64,000 nt of DNA from Patiria pectinifera (GCA_029964075.1 CM057135.1:20300863-20364862), one strand, 5' to 3'; shown: positions 44,551 to 56,604, counted from the stretch's first letter. Program-made: numbers and translations. The notes: generated by a model not told the origin, from the letters alone.

Positions 44551-47183
44551 ATGGTGAATTTTTGCGCAATTATTGGCTGCAGCAACAGGGGGGGATCGGG
44601 ACAAAATTTTTTTTTTTTCGGCTGCCCGCCGTTTTGACCCGAGAAGGAGCTGCCACTCTGGAACTCTCCCAGAGCAGACGCGCTAAATGGCTGTCGCTAA
44701 TCGCCCGAGACATTTAAGAGAGCAACTTGCCGTATGTACGGGTCTGCTCGGACCATTTTACAAGCGGTGAGTTATTTGAGTAAAAGGAATTCCGTATACG
44801 GACTCCTCTTATTTTTCCTAAATATGACTTGAAATTAAGTACCCAAAGTTGTAAATCTGATGAAGAAACGCAAATTTAGGAGGGAAAACTGAATCAAGAT
44901 TTTTTGTCAGAAAACACCTTGACTTTTTTCTGTCATGGCCCATACAGTTTGTGCAGAAGGTCTGAGGAGGAGTCTGTATATGGAATTCTTTCCTAAAAAT
45001 GATTATTTTAATAATATTATTAATATTACACTACAGTTACAGTAGTGAGAAAATTTAAACTTAAAGTTTTTCTTTGAAATTTATGAAAAATCTTTTATTC
45101 TGTCGTACTCCATGGACTTAATGTTCCCCTGGCCCTCTCCACCTCCTTGCACTATCCCGACCCTTATTTGGGGTTTTCGTTATGTTTTTCATGCCCCAGG
45201 ATGGGGATTTTGACACAAATTTAAAGTTTAAGTGTACCTGTGACTGTGAGCAAAACGCGCTCAGATTTTTGCCAGATTTTCTTAGGAAACATTGGCATGT
45301 CCCGTAAGTGTAGGTTTTGTGCATGGAAGTGGCTGGGTATGGAATTCTTTCCAATTTTTTTCCTCGCTAATTATTTTTTTTTTTCCATCAAGCCTGCACT
45401 TTAACAAGATTGTAAATCCATAGTTGGATGATGATGCCTAGCGGCGATGTCCAGTCAACATTCTGAGATTCTGAGATAGTGCTTGGATAATGGATATTAT
45501 ATGGAAATCAACGCTCATTTTCTCTGCCAATTTCTTGTACATTAGCCCTTTTTGTAACCGCATACGTAACCCCTAACTGCTCACATTGCTTTTCTATCTT
45601 GACCTTTGACAATACCCACAATGCCTGACAACGGTGATCAACATCAAGATGGCATCCTACAGGGAGCAGTGCAGGACACATGCAGAGTGCGCGATATCAG
45701 ACCTGCATGACGCAAGCGCCTAGATGAGATGCACACAAAAAGCCTTTGTGTGAACTTAGTAGCACATGCATTGTCAAAGGTCACGAAAGAAAAACAAGGC
45801 GCATTGTTACGTATGTGCAGTTGGGAGTAAAAAACAAAGGATTATGGAACCAACACTTTTTTTTGTGATCAATAGGGGTCCACCCACTATAATGTTATTT
45901 GAATGAACAATTTGTTAACTTATTTTGTATTTTATTCCCTGTAGGAAAGCCCTCTGCATTGTATGATAATACCAATCCAGACTGGGCACCAACTGTCAAG
46001 CTTGGTCACAGCAACATAGATGGTGCAACTGCCACTCGAGACTTGGAGAGGTACCAAAGACGCTGCTACAGGCAGGGACAGAAGTCCAAATTGGATGCCG
46101 CCGAGGCTCTTCTCCAGCTTCATTCAGTTCCCAAGACCCCCAAACGACAACAGTCCACTTCCGAAGAGGCCTGCCAAACTGACTTGGATAGCAACTCCAT
46201 GAACTCCACACAAACGGAATTACAGCGATTGTTAGAGGAAAACCGAAAATTGAAAGAGCAGCTGGCTGAGAGTAACAATAATTTTGATCGGCAGTTCTTC
46301 CAAGATAATGATGAAAATGTGAAGCATTTCACAGGATTGTCAAGCTTTGCCATTTTGGATGTTCTGTTTACGTACCTAGAAACATTCATTGTGTGCAGCT
46401 GTTTGAACAAGTTAACAAAATTTCAGCAGCTAGTGTTGTGCCTCATAAAACTCCGACTGAATCCTACATATGTGGACCTTGGGCAGAGGTTTAATGTGCA
46501 TAAGTCTACAGCATCTAAAACATTTTTGAACATTATTAACATCATGTATCAGACTGAAGCCACTCATATTTTGGCCTGATCGGGAACAGCTGTGGGAAAC
46601 TATGCCCATGAGTTTCAGGACACACTTTGGCAAACAGATAACTGTTATTATCGATTGCTTCGAAATATTTTTAGAAAGGCCGTCCAATCTTGCAGCACGA
46701 ACGTCAACATGGTCTTCGTACAAACACAACAACACTGTTAAATACTTAATCGGCATCACCCCTCAAGGAGTCATATCTTATTTATCACAAGGCTGGGGTG
46801 GAAGAGCAAGCGACAAATACGTGGTTGAACATTCATCTTTCCTCCACAAGTTGTGTCCAGGGGATGTTGTGATGGCAGACAGGGGATTTGATGTTTCAGA
46901 CAGCGTTAGAATGATGGGTGCTAAGCTTGTACTCCCTGCATTTAGAAGAGATGGGCCACGACTATCTGGAGAGCAAGTTGAAAACACGCGCAGAGTAGCA
47001 AACTCCAGAATTCATGTGGAGCGAGTTATAGGACATCTGCGCCAGAAATATACCATCCTCCACAGCACAATTCCCATGGATTTTGTCATTTCCAGAGATG
47101 ATAATGTTACACTTCTGGACAAAATCACCGTTGTATCTTGTTCTATGACCAACATGTCCCCATCAGTTGTTCCTTTTGACTGA
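44551..47183 (+). pseudogene. THAP-domain DDE (IS5/Harbinger-like) transposase
   Basis: Exon 1 (44551 to about 44764) encodes a THAP zinc finger: MVNFCAIIGCSNRG, FFRLPAVLTRE, AKWLSLIARDI and VCSDHFTSG (C2CH residues visible). The G7/T12 runs put the two halves in different frames, and a TAA at 44715-44717 lies after ARDI. Exon 2 starts at 45943 after CCCTGTAG with KPSALYDNTNPDWAP. It continues with a leucine-rich coiled segment (about 46200-46270), a helix-turn-helix (TYVDLGQRFNVHKSTASKTF), then the DDE domain: [24 protein letters not shown] and [10 protein letters not shown] (D, D and E present). One base too many near 46555 shifts the frame before [16 protein letters not shown] binds the element ends and the DDE domain cuts and joins DNA (family knowledge). 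Confidence 0.8.
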
Positions 47184-47259
47184 ATGGATTTTTGCTTTTC
47201 CAGACACAAGTGTCATTGAAGCAATTTTTCAATCTTTATTGACTATTTTTCTTCCATGC

Positions 47260-47660
47260 CATAACAATTTTAGAACAAGTCTCCCTCTGCTTGAGTCTCA
47301 AGTTAAGTCCAGTCTAACTGCCTTCGAGTGCCAAGTCAAGTCAAACTCATGTACATGTTCATGTACCTTCGAATCCCTAGTCAAATCAAATCAACACAGG
47401 CATGTTGGTGAAGTCGGGTCAAGTCAAGTTGTCACTGCAGTAACTTCGTTCAAGCTAATTTTAAATTGTTATCTTTAAAAAAAATCCGTTTTGGCAGACT
47501 CGAGTCAGAGTTAAGTCGAGTAATTTCTGACAGTGATTCGAATCCAAGTCAAGTCATTTGAAAAAGTGAAGCGAATCCAAGTCAATTCATTTGAGGTTGG
47601 ATACTTAAGTCGATTTGAGTCCCGAGTCTCGAGTCCAAGTCATTACAACACTCTGTCATA
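47260..47660. repeat. Degenerate caagtcaagtc-type repeats
   Basis: Many imperfect copies of CAAGTCAAGTC, GAGTCxAGTC and TCGAATCC across 400 bases. This style of degenerate simple repeat is common in animal genomes. No coding function. Confidence 0.65.
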
Positions 47661-48189
47661 ATAGCATTGATGCTATTTGTTGTGGTTGTTCCCAAAATAA
47701 TCTGTCACAAACCATTTGAGAGAAAGTAACGTTGGATCATATGATTTATAGCAACCCTTACTCCAATAACTCCATCCATTCGAATGTCTACTTCTTCATA
47801 TTAGTGAATGGATATGATTCACATGGGGGGGGTTGAATTTCAAGAAATATGGTCCAATAATCAAAAATAAAATGAACACATAAAAATAGATTAGAAATGA
47901 ATGAAAGTCGACTTTCATGGAAAAACAAAACACTCGTGGTGGTGACGAAATATCTATTGTATTGAATTTTGGCTAAAACCTCTGTCTTATTGAAGAGGAC
48001 ATTTAACGATTTATAATCGAACACGCCACTCTAGAAGCTGCTGGCCCCCGCCCATGATGAGTTATAAGCTTATTTTGTATAAATGCCTAATGCGGTGGTG
48101 GATGGCAGTGTAAATGTTGTGATTCTTTTTTATAACTGGTGTATATAGTTTTCATTGTTGTGGCCATTTCCAAACACATTTTATCTTAA
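47661..48189. other. Non-coding
   Basis: No coding signal or recognised repeat; lies between the two ISL2EU genes. Confidence 0.35.
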
Positions 48190-48303
48190 CCAGTGTATTA
48201 TTTTAATTATGATCATGTATTTATATTTATTTATTCATTTATTTATATATGTACATTTTTATTTATTCATTCATTTATTTATTATATTTATTTATATATT
48301 ATT
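48190..48303. repeat. AT-rich tttatttat microsatellite
   Basis: Imperfect TTTATTTAT and ATTTATTCAT units. Related TA-rich runs flank the palindrome at 48750-48785 and 49075-49155. Confidence 0.7.
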
Positions 48304-48304
48304 A

Positions 48305-48468
48305 GTTATCTTGCGAGCGCGAGTGGAACACGGAATAATGTAGTGCGTCTGTATCCCACATACCACGAGGCCGATTGTGTCCCACATACCACGAGGCCGA
48401 AGGCCGAGTGGTATGTGGCACACAGACGCACTACATTTTCCGTGTTCCACGAGCGCGATCGTGATAAC
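48305..48468. mobile_element. MITE/hairpin with gcgagtggaacacggaa arms
   Basis: GTTATC...GCGCGAGTGGAACACGG is mirrored by CCGTGTTCCACGAGCGCG...GATAAC. The loop repeats CCCACATACCACGAGGCCGA twice. A related copy is at 61846-62048. Confidence 0.7.
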
Positions 48469-48469
48469 G

Positions 48470-48700
48470 AATTTATCTTCAAGCAAACTTGACGCGCAGT
48501 ACAGTTGGAACTAGCACGCTTTACACGGACATTCGGCAACTTGGCGTATGCAGCTGGAATGTCGCTTGCATCTTGGAATAGCGCAATACGCAGAGTGCGG
48601 TATGGACCGTGGCCGTGCGGTATGGTTATATGTAGCACGGCTTGTTGCCATGGATCGACCAATCAGGATCGAGGATTCAAGTTTGCTTGAAGATAAATTA
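48470..48700. mobile_element. MITE with perfect 23-bp TIR
   Basis: AATTTATCTTCAAGCAAACT plus TGA at the left is exactly mirrored at the right end. It adjoins the previous hairpin directly. In the copy at 61846 the same TCAAGTTTxCTTGAAGAT sequence also abuts the hairpin, so both may be parts of one composite family. Confidence 0.7.
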
Positions 48701-48818
48701 TATTATTCATATATTGGATTGTGATGGATGCCATTTTCATTGGATATATCTATTTATATATATTATATATATTATATTATAAAATGTGGGGATGCTGCGT
48801 AGCACTGTGAAGCATACT

Positions 48819-49074
48819 AGATGTAAAAACAAAGGTAAAACAGTGCTCACCGTATAGTAAAATCCAAGCGTTCGGTGCAAAGCACCTTCATCGGGGATAC
48901 TATGGCTATGTCTGATGTGGCGCAGGTGGAACAAACACAGTAAACGTGTTTACTGCGTTTGTTCCACCTGCGCCACATCACACATAGCCATAGTATCCCC
49001 GATGAAGGTGCTTTGCACCGAAAGCTTGGATTTTACTATCCGGTGAGCACTGTTTTACTTTTGTTTTTACATCT
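48819..49074. repeat. 256-bp near-perfect palindrome
   Basis: The arms of about 127 bp differ at only a few positions and meet at GTAAACGTGTTTAC with essentially no loop. Arm motifs include AGATGTAAAAACAAA, CAGTGCTCACCG, GGTGCTTTGCACCGAA and CTGCGCCACATCA. It sits inside TA-rich DNA. Near-identical short protein-like frames on both strands are reflections of the palindrome, not genes. Confidence 0.9.
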
Positions 49075-49923
49075 ATATTATATTATATATATATTATATT
49101 ATTTATATTATATTTATTTATATATATATTTATTTGAACTATATATATATATATTGGGGGAAGAACCAGAGAAACTCATCCTTTGCACATGTATACATAA
49201 CAAGAATGTTATTTATTTTTGTATATTACAACTGTGGGTTCTGACATACGGCCTGCCCTTGAAGAGAAGTCAATTTTACAGGACAGTAGATAACGAATAA
49301 CCTTGGGATCCATCAAAAGTTGTTACTGTGGGTGATCATTATACATGTACTATAGACTATAGGGAGCAAAGAGATACACTGTAACTTATACATTGAGAGC
49401 CATGAGTCATGTTCACGGATGCAGAATGTTCATTAGAGCAACTTTCTACAGTATTTTCTGAAATGTGTTCACCTGCATTGTCATATGAGTATGCACAGTG
49501 TAAACTCAATAATAAAAACACTTGCTTACAAAAAGAAAAACTTTGATCAGAGGTCCTTTGTTTTTATTACAGCCCGGTGTGTGTTACAAGGGAATTCTAT
49601 ACATGTACATTTGATTGCACCCATTTGAAATTAATACAACTAGGAAAAGTAAGGTACATGCAGGAGCCCTTTTTTAAATGTATTCTTTTAAGGATAAGGA
49701 TACAGTCTTTTCACAGTTATGGAGCCCATTGGACAATTAAGATCATGTTTCTGCACAAAAGCCTTTATCTTTTCTCAAAGTGAAAAAAAACCTAGTTTTT
49801 TCAGGGAATGGCTTTAGCCCAAAAGTTATGCATTTTTTGCCTCGGGGTGGAAAAAAAGAAAGTGATTAAACTCTCTGCAACTTCCCTTAAAAAGCACAAC
49901 CAATTATTGTTATAATCAAAATT
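49075..49923. other. Non-coding, TA-rich then 3' flank of the nuclease gene
   Basis: TA-rich to about 49155, then unremarkable AT-rich DNA. No gene seen. Confidence 0.4.
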
Positions 49924-51531
49924 TCATTCTTCCTTTTTCCGTGGTATTTTACGACACTCTGGGCAGATCCATTTCCCTTTTGGCAGTCTCTTTATCTGGA
50001 GGCAACTTTGGTGGAACCAGGTGATTTTGCAGCCTTCATTAGCGCATGAGATCATCTTGTCCACAGGTTGCGATTTTCCACAGTAGCAGTGTGTAACCTG
50101 ATACATGTAAGCATGTTTCCTGTCAAGAGAAACCTCGTTATCATTTGCTACAAGGCATGTATTTTGTAGGGATGCATATTCATTGACTTGAGTGTCACGA
50201 GCACAAAATGGACACTTGATTTCTAGGACACCTTCCCCACAGCAATCACAGGAAATACGCCCATCTGGGGAAGCCCCAATGTGGGGGCAATTTGTGTTAA
50301 TTACCAAGCCAGAGTCCTTAACATCAAAATTATGGTGCACTTCTCCCATTCTTTCCACATAAGCCTGCCGTGCCTCTATTTCATGGGAGCATCCCCACTT
50401 GGTTGCAGCTGTAGAAAATCTGCACGACTCTTGATAGCACACAGATTGAATGAGTGATTGAGAAGGTTGGAAGGTTGGTCTGGATTAGTCCTGCAAACAT
50501 TCTTCATATTTGATGCAGTGGTGCGGCCTGATCGAAAACGAAACCATTTCTTGCTGGATGATTGTGCTCTTGTTGCCTTTTCTACATTGTCTGCCTCCTC
50601 TTGGGTAATTGTCAGCTGAAATTCGTTGCATCTGTTCAGCAGGTCAGGAAATGAGAGAGTTGAGTACTGAGGGTTATACAGATCGGTTAGAATTGGTGGA
50701 AGAATGTTGTCAGTATGTGATGGTTTGAATTGGTGGCAGTGTTCAGGTACAACGCTGAGGAGTGCCGGCTTAGTTCCTGTTGCATTCATCTGCGAGAAGA
50801 GGGTTGTGAGTTCAGCATCAGTAGGCCCAGGAACTATCTTCCGCACCTTGCTCCGTGGAGGTGGCATCAAACCATCATTAACTAACATATCAAGCTTCCT
50901 CTTTTTGGTTTTGGCTGATGTGAAGTCTATTTGAGGTACAGGTAAGTATTTGGCATCCTTTACAGCAGATGGAATCTTCCAGTAAGCTGGTTCCTGTGTT
51001 ACTGTTTTGCTATCTCTGATACGCACCTTTGCGTCAATGTAAAACATCAAAGCACTGACATGAGTACAAGCCTCTCCGAGACCAGCAATGCAGTTGCAGT
51101 GGGTTGCGATGATCTTCCCACACTTTTCTGCAATTAACCATGGCCTGATGGGGAGTGAATTACAGAAAGTTTACATTAAGGGCACATAATTTTTTTTCCA
51201 CCAAGTCTTAGTTTATTACCTTTGCTGTAACAACGTGCTTGCCGTTGATGACGGTAGAAACGACATCACGAACCCATCCACTTACGAATTGGTTGTACGC
51301 ATCCAGGCCTTTATAGCATTTCAAGTCCTCCAAAGTGTATGGACTAGGAGTATACACTAGAAAATTAACAATGTCAGGATACGATATTTGAGGAAGAGAA
51401 TGTGGATCCTCTTTCCATGACCGCAAACTAATTGTGTATGGATCAATGTCATCAATACACTGCAGAATCTTGTTATATCGGACTTTTGCAGGGCCATCCA
51501 GGGCTTGGTAGTATGTTGATCTTGCTGCCAT
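49924..51531 (-). pseudogene. SWIM-YqaJ nuclease-PHD protein of the ISL2EU element
   Basis: Starts at ATG 51531 (MAARSTYYQALDG). Order: N-terminal domain, a SWIM-type zinc finger (HCNCIAGLGEACTHVSALMF, about 51100-51050), a linker with a basic patch (KTKKRKLD), a YqaJ-like nuclease, and a C-terminal PHD finger (CYCGKSQPVDKMISC, WICPECRK). The nuclease shows KWGCSHEIEARQAY, IGASPDGRISC and VLEIKCPF, giving the E, D and E-x-K residues of this fold. One base is missing near 50470, before QSLIQSVCYQES. The join at 51150-51220 has a good donor (AAG|GTAATA) but its phase does not match, so there is probably a second break. YqaJ proteins are phage-type exonucleases (family knowledge); here it probably aids transposition or repair (inference). 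Confidence 0.8.
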
Positions 51532-51600
51532 AATAACAGGTTTACATACAGTCAACTGCGAAATAAAAACAGAACACAAAAAAAGTAAAATTAATGGTGC

Positions 51601-52395
51601 TCAATCTGCAGAGTAATAACACATACACACACACAAATTACTGGTGATCGCCAGCTCTCATCAAGCTCATACAGGGCAATACTTGAAATTATAAATCAAC
51701 CTTTGCAGTGTTTGCCCTTGATTTAATTGACAATTACATTTTTTCCTTAAATAAAAACAATAACTTGGGCCAAAGGCTAAGTGCAGTTCAGATGGGATAA
51801 AAATTAGCAATGAAAAATGTGATGATTTCACTATGAGTAGGAAAAACCTAAATATTCAGCCTGTCACATGTTTTGTACAAAAGAAATGTCATTATGGTCA
51901 AATACTGAACTAACGCTAGGGCTAGGCTAGTCTCGATTTAGATCCTCTGTATAATGCGTTGTTTACATTTGGACGTGTATTGCAGTAAACAACGCATTAT
52001 ACAGAGGATCAAAATCGAGAATAGGGCTAGGCCTGAGTCAAACAATACATGAACAAAACATATTTAAAAAGTTCCCATGAAATTCTATTTTGGCGTTACT
52101 TTCTGATTTTTATTTCGAAGTGCACAATGACAATGAACTCTTTTAAAATGCGCCCCAAAACATGAAAATGATTTCTTTACAAACTGGAGGTTACAATGAT
52201 TTATCTGAATTTATCAATTTTAAAGAAATTATTAAATGTTAATGTGGGATTTTCAGAGATTTGTTCAAGTGCGCCAAGTCTGCACGATTACTCGTTACTT
52301 AGGAATGAGATCCGGAATGGGACCGTTCGAGAACCGGGCGAGCTCGGCCCGCCCAGTAAGCTGCCGCCCGCTTCGAACACTGTACCCGCCCGGTT
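51601..52395. other. Non-coding with a strong hairpin
   Basis: Upstream side of the nuclease gene. The hairpin at 51931-52020 is listed separately. No gene recognised. Confidence 0.4.
51931..52020. repeat. 36-bp inverted repeat hairpin
   Basis: The arms TCTCGATTTaGATCCTCTGT and ATAATGCGTTGTTTAC are mirrored with one mismatch around an 18-base loop. GGCTAGG-like sequence adjoins both sides. Probably a very short MITE. Confidence 0.75.
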
Positions 52396-53155
52396 ACTCA
52401 AGCGTGACGCTCGGTTGCCTGCTGGAGTGGCCCTCTGGGTCACAACAATAGCTGTTATCAACGGATTAGTGGTTATTGTTCGAGGATTACAGCGCCCAAC
52501 TCAGGTTGGGTTGGTGCGGAATTTTATTCTTTTCTATCTTCATAGAATGCAAGTATTTTATTTTTGCATGAAATCATTTGACAAATAAACTTGATAAAAC
52601 TGCTTAGTTTGCAAAGTTCTATACATGAACAATGGTTAAAAGCTAGATGATCAAGGTGTGAATGTTTTTTTCTTTGAATTTTTCGAAATACGATGTTCGA
52701 TATCTATATTCTCGGAATTGATCAAATGTACGAAATACCTCATTCTGTATTAATTGAAATAAAGTATTCCCCATATGACGAACATGAATTGTTTTGCATG
52801 TGGTAATGATGTGATGTTGTTGAATTTTAGACTACGACACCGCACTTGCCCCTTATTCACGTTAATTCATACGCATTTTAAACAGAAAAGTCTGATACCC
52901 GTTTGAGAATAGAAGCGGGCGGGCTTGGCCCCCGATCGGTATGAAGTGGCCCACTCGGTAGCCCCGATCGGTATGAATACTGGGCACTCTTTTATTCAAG
53001 CGTGACGCTCGAGAAGCGGGTGGGAATGACCCACTCTGTAGCTCCCGATCGGTATGAACACTCGGTTATTCAAGCGTGAGCATGGTTGACTGGAGTGGCT
53101 CTCTTGGTCGCTATTAACGGATTAGTGGTTATTGTTCGAGGATTACAGCGCCTGG
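52396..53155. repeat. Duplicated blocks with ttcaagcgtgacgctcg and ggattagtggttattgttcg
   Basis: The block CAAGCGTGACGCTCGGTTG...ATTACAGCGCC at 52396-52496 recurs at about 53070-53150. A CCGATCGGTATGAA unit occurs three times (about 52938, 52966 and 53045) with CAAGCGTGA phrases after it. I considered tRNA-derived origins, but no cloverleaf could be built. Confidence 0.6.
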
Positions 53156-53159
53156 CCAA

Positions 53160-55690
53160 CTATGGTTTGCCCTGGCTATGATTATCTGCAGAATTTTCTT
53201 TGCCAAAGAGTATAGAATGACAGTACATGTATTTTCTTTGCACGAACACGTGTAAATGTAGGCCTTTATGGGTTTTACTGATTGCTTGACGTACAACGTA
53301 TTATTTTCCCCCTTTGTTTTAAGGTTTAAGTTTTTCTGTTGACACAAAAACTTCATTCACTTTAAATCCTGCAACCAGATTTTTATGTGTACATTTTTTG
53401 TTCACCCTGAGACTCATTTAATTTAATAGTTGGAATATTTTTTTCCAGCTATTCTAATTTCTATCTAGAAAATACGCAAGATAAGACATTGCAAAATTGT
53501 ACGTGAACACGCACATTCTTTAATCAAACCACTGAGCTGTGAAAGCAACTTGTGAATGACTTCTACATGGACCACGTTTCCGCCCGTCGTCCGTGTACGG
53601 GACCCGGTGTCAATGTCATACGAAAATCGGACTCGTATGAAAATCGGACTCTTTGTCCCTTTTATTGGTTAAACCCTCTCACGTGACCGGTCCATCTCCT
53701 AATTGTCTATGCGCAATACCCCCAATGAGTCCGTACTTCATACAACCTAAATTCATGCTACACTGGCGTCAAGCGAGCGCAGAGCAAACCTTCTTTGTCA
53801 TTCATTGAACGGTCTCCCTCATGTCTTAATATCGAATACATACAGCGCAGCGGGGGATATCTAACCGAAGGAACAACCCATGACGTGTACTGATTTGTTG
53901 CAACGCGGGATTGGGTGTCAGACAGAAAGTGTGATACACGCTGTAAACATAATAATCTGATACCCTTTCACTATACTTTGTGATAAACGAAACTCTAATG
54001 TCGCAGCGAGCGCATTAACTTCAGCGTTCTGACAACAGTCATCGTGATTGCAAACACGCAGAAAACCTGTGACTTCAGAGTATAAAAGATAGCCATGTAT
54101 TAAACGTCACATTTGCGTGTACCTTGATGGCATGATTGGTTCATTGGCGAATGTAATTGGAATTAGTGAACAGACTTTACAACCGTGCCGTCGATGATCA
54201 TTTAGGAAATGATCCGGAGCCATTGCAAGTGTGCCAGAATGCTACAAAAAAAATATGTTTTTTTTATTTCCAAAGAAAACAATGTTGTGAAAGGGTCTCA
54301 TTGAATTCCCTCAATTTGTTATTTGATTGCAATTCATAGTTCTGTGTGAAAGGAGAATAGAGAAATATGTGCCTTGATGATATTGGTCCACGCGATTTTA
54401 CATGTAGGCCTGTACAAAATACATATAGGCTACATCATCAGTTTTCCATGCCTGACAACCCTTTTTAGCATCAACAATCCGCGAAACAACTAATAAAATT
54501 ATTATCTAGGAGTGGCTAACTTCCATTGCCCCATCAACTCCATGTATTCCGGGCTTTTAAAAAATTTCATTGGATAATAATTTAAAGTTGGGCATCTTTT
54601 ATATCTAAATTTGCTTACAGTTGTATTCCTTGAACTTCATGTCTATTTATTCTACAGCCTTTCTTTTAATGAATCTTACAGAAAAACTGTGTTTCCAAAT
54701 AGCTGAGGTTATATATTTAATATTAAGTAGTACTTCTTAAAATGATTATGTTCATCGGAAATTTGTGTCCCCTAAAAGTTCTGTATTTAATCTTAAATAA
54801 CTGTAAATTATTTTTTATTATATTTTGAAAACCAAACACACCAGACACATTGAATCGAAAATTGTTCTTTTATCTCTTTTGGGAAAATAACTAATTGAAA
54901 CCCATGTTCACTGATCACTCAAGCTTTTCAATAGGCCTGCGAGGGCAATGGGTCACCAACAATAGCAGTCTATGGGAGGGATTACCGGCGGCGCGCCCTT
55001 TGATTTGCCGGGTCTCTGTTACCCAGCAGTGAGGATTATCGCCTTGCAAATTGCCTCTTTTGTTAGGTTCAGGAGAGGGCCCACCAGTCAGACTTGTACT
55101 TCGTTCTCTTAATCCGAGCTCGCCCACTTTGGAGAGGAGTCCCAATCCCTTTCTCGGAGTGGGCGAGGCTTAGCCCAGACCGTCTGGGAACCGGGCGGTA
55201 AGGGATCTAACGCCTTACGGAACACCCAGCTGAATTTGTGCCCAGTTTCCGGACGCCACCGTTTTTTTTATTTCGGACTTAATTTCATGACACTGAAATC
55301 TTATGATTAGTAGGCCTACCTGGAATTACATCCCCGCTACAGTTGTCGATTTAGTGGTAGCAGCAAGCACTTCAGCACTGGAGATCAATGAATCATGACA
55401 CTAACTTGTCTTGCAAGTCGAGTCGTACTCGGGATCGTCTGTAGCCTATTTACGTGTTTTAAACTTTGCGCCGTCAACGTCCCTGTAATCCAATATGGAG
55501 GGCGCTGTGCGTTGCTGCGGTAACATGACGTGGGCGAGACGGCTCTATGAACGCGATTGATTTCCATTTGAGTTTGGTAATTTTTGGTTGAAAATAACCA
55601 ACTTTTTGTACACATATGCGTATGGCCAAGTATGTACGATCAGTATACCCCACAAGATTTGAGACCAAAAAAATTTGCACTATGTGCGTG
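53160..55690. other. Non-coding region
   Basis: A short tandem GTATGAAAATCGGACTC occurs twice at about 53620-53650. No gene, RNA gene or clear mobile element recognised. A GC-richer patch at 54950-55250 was checked for snRNA, 5S and tRNA features without success. Confidence 0.35.
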
Positions 55691-56138
55691 TAGGTACACT
55701 ACACCCTACACCCTACACCAATAAAGCGCCCTCACAAGGCGGCAGGGATGAAGCTAGATTGATCACGGACAATCTGCTTACGACTTGACAAAACTTTAAT
55801 ATGGAAGCATGCGCGATGTGCATAAAGATGAACTAAAAACCGGTCATGTAATTCCAGAACACACAGTTGGCATATCCAATCGTGTACCCTATTTTACGGT
55901 CACATGCACACAATGAATAGCCCACACAAAATCAAAACTTGCAGGGCCTACACCATCTACATCTACACACAGTGAATAAGAAGTCTACACATACACCCTG
56001 CACAATAAAATGAATTGTTTATGTGCAGACATAACTCAAAATACAACTAGTCGACACGTTCTATAGCATCTACACAGTGCATAAGAAGTCATAAAAATAT
56101 ATCCTACACAAAATGAATGGTTGGTTATGTGACGTGAT

Positions 56139-56575
56139 TCAAAATATCTACAGCATCTACACAGTGCTTAACACAGTCTACAGGATCTACACAGTGCTTA
56201 ACACAGTCTACAGCATCTACACAGTGCTAAAGAGGTCTACAACATCTACACAGTGGTTAAGAGGTCTACAGCGCTACACAGTGCTAAAGAGGTCTACAGC
56301 ATCTACACAGTGCTAAAGAGGTCTACAGCATCTACACAGTGGTTAAGAGGTGTACAGCATCTACACAGAGCTAAAGAGGTCTACAGCATCTACAAAGTGC
56401 TGTAGAGGTCTTCAGCATCTACACAGTGGTTAAGAAGTCTACAGCATCTACACAGTGGTTAAGAGGTCTACAGCATCTACACAGTGGTTAAGAGATCTAC
56501 AGCATCTACACAGTGCTAAAGGGGTCTACAGCATCTACACAGTGGTTAAGAGATCTACAACATCTACACATCAGG
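56139..56575 (+). repeat. 29-bp minisatellite, about 15 units
   Basis: The unit CTACAGCATCTACACAGTGg plus TTAAGAGGT, alternating with a variant ending CTAAAGAGGT. Precursor-like CTACACC phrases begin from about 55690. Confidence 0.9.
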
Positions 56576-56604
56576 CCTTCATTTTTAGAAATTCGTGGAG
56601 CTCA

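Larger units (their letters stand above)
44410..51600. mobile_element. ISL2EU-type DNA transposon (THAP-DDE transposase plus YqaJ nuclease)
   Basis: Two convergent genes define it: a THAP-plus-DDE transposase on the plus strand (44551-47183) and a SWIM-YqaJ-PHD protein on the minus strand (49924-51531). This gene pair is what I know from ISL2EU elements of sea urchin, lancelet and fish (established, from memory). I could not find the terminal inverted repeats, so the stated ends are approximate; the left end may lie beyond the Gypsy insertion, before 35159. Each gene carries one to three small breaks, so this copy is probably inactive. Confidence 0.65.

Noticed and set aside
45598-45785. TGACCTTTGACAAT and its inverse as a possible MITE in the THAP gene intron
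   Set aside because: Only about 13 bases match perfectly and the outer parts agree weakly; could be chance or a very old copy.
48737-49300. Matching frames MFHLRHI on both strands
   Set aside because: They are mirror images created by the 256-bp palindrome and run into TA-repeat DNA.
52396-53155. Possible tRNA-derived element, from GTTCGAGG near ATTACAGCGCC
   Set aside because: The TpsiC-like phrase lacks the required GTTCRANNC spacing and no acceptor, D or anticodon stems could be formed.
54950-55260. GC-richer patch considered as snRNA, 5S rRNA or SRP RNA
   Set aside because: No conserved boxes (such as the 5S internal promoter or Sm site) recognised.
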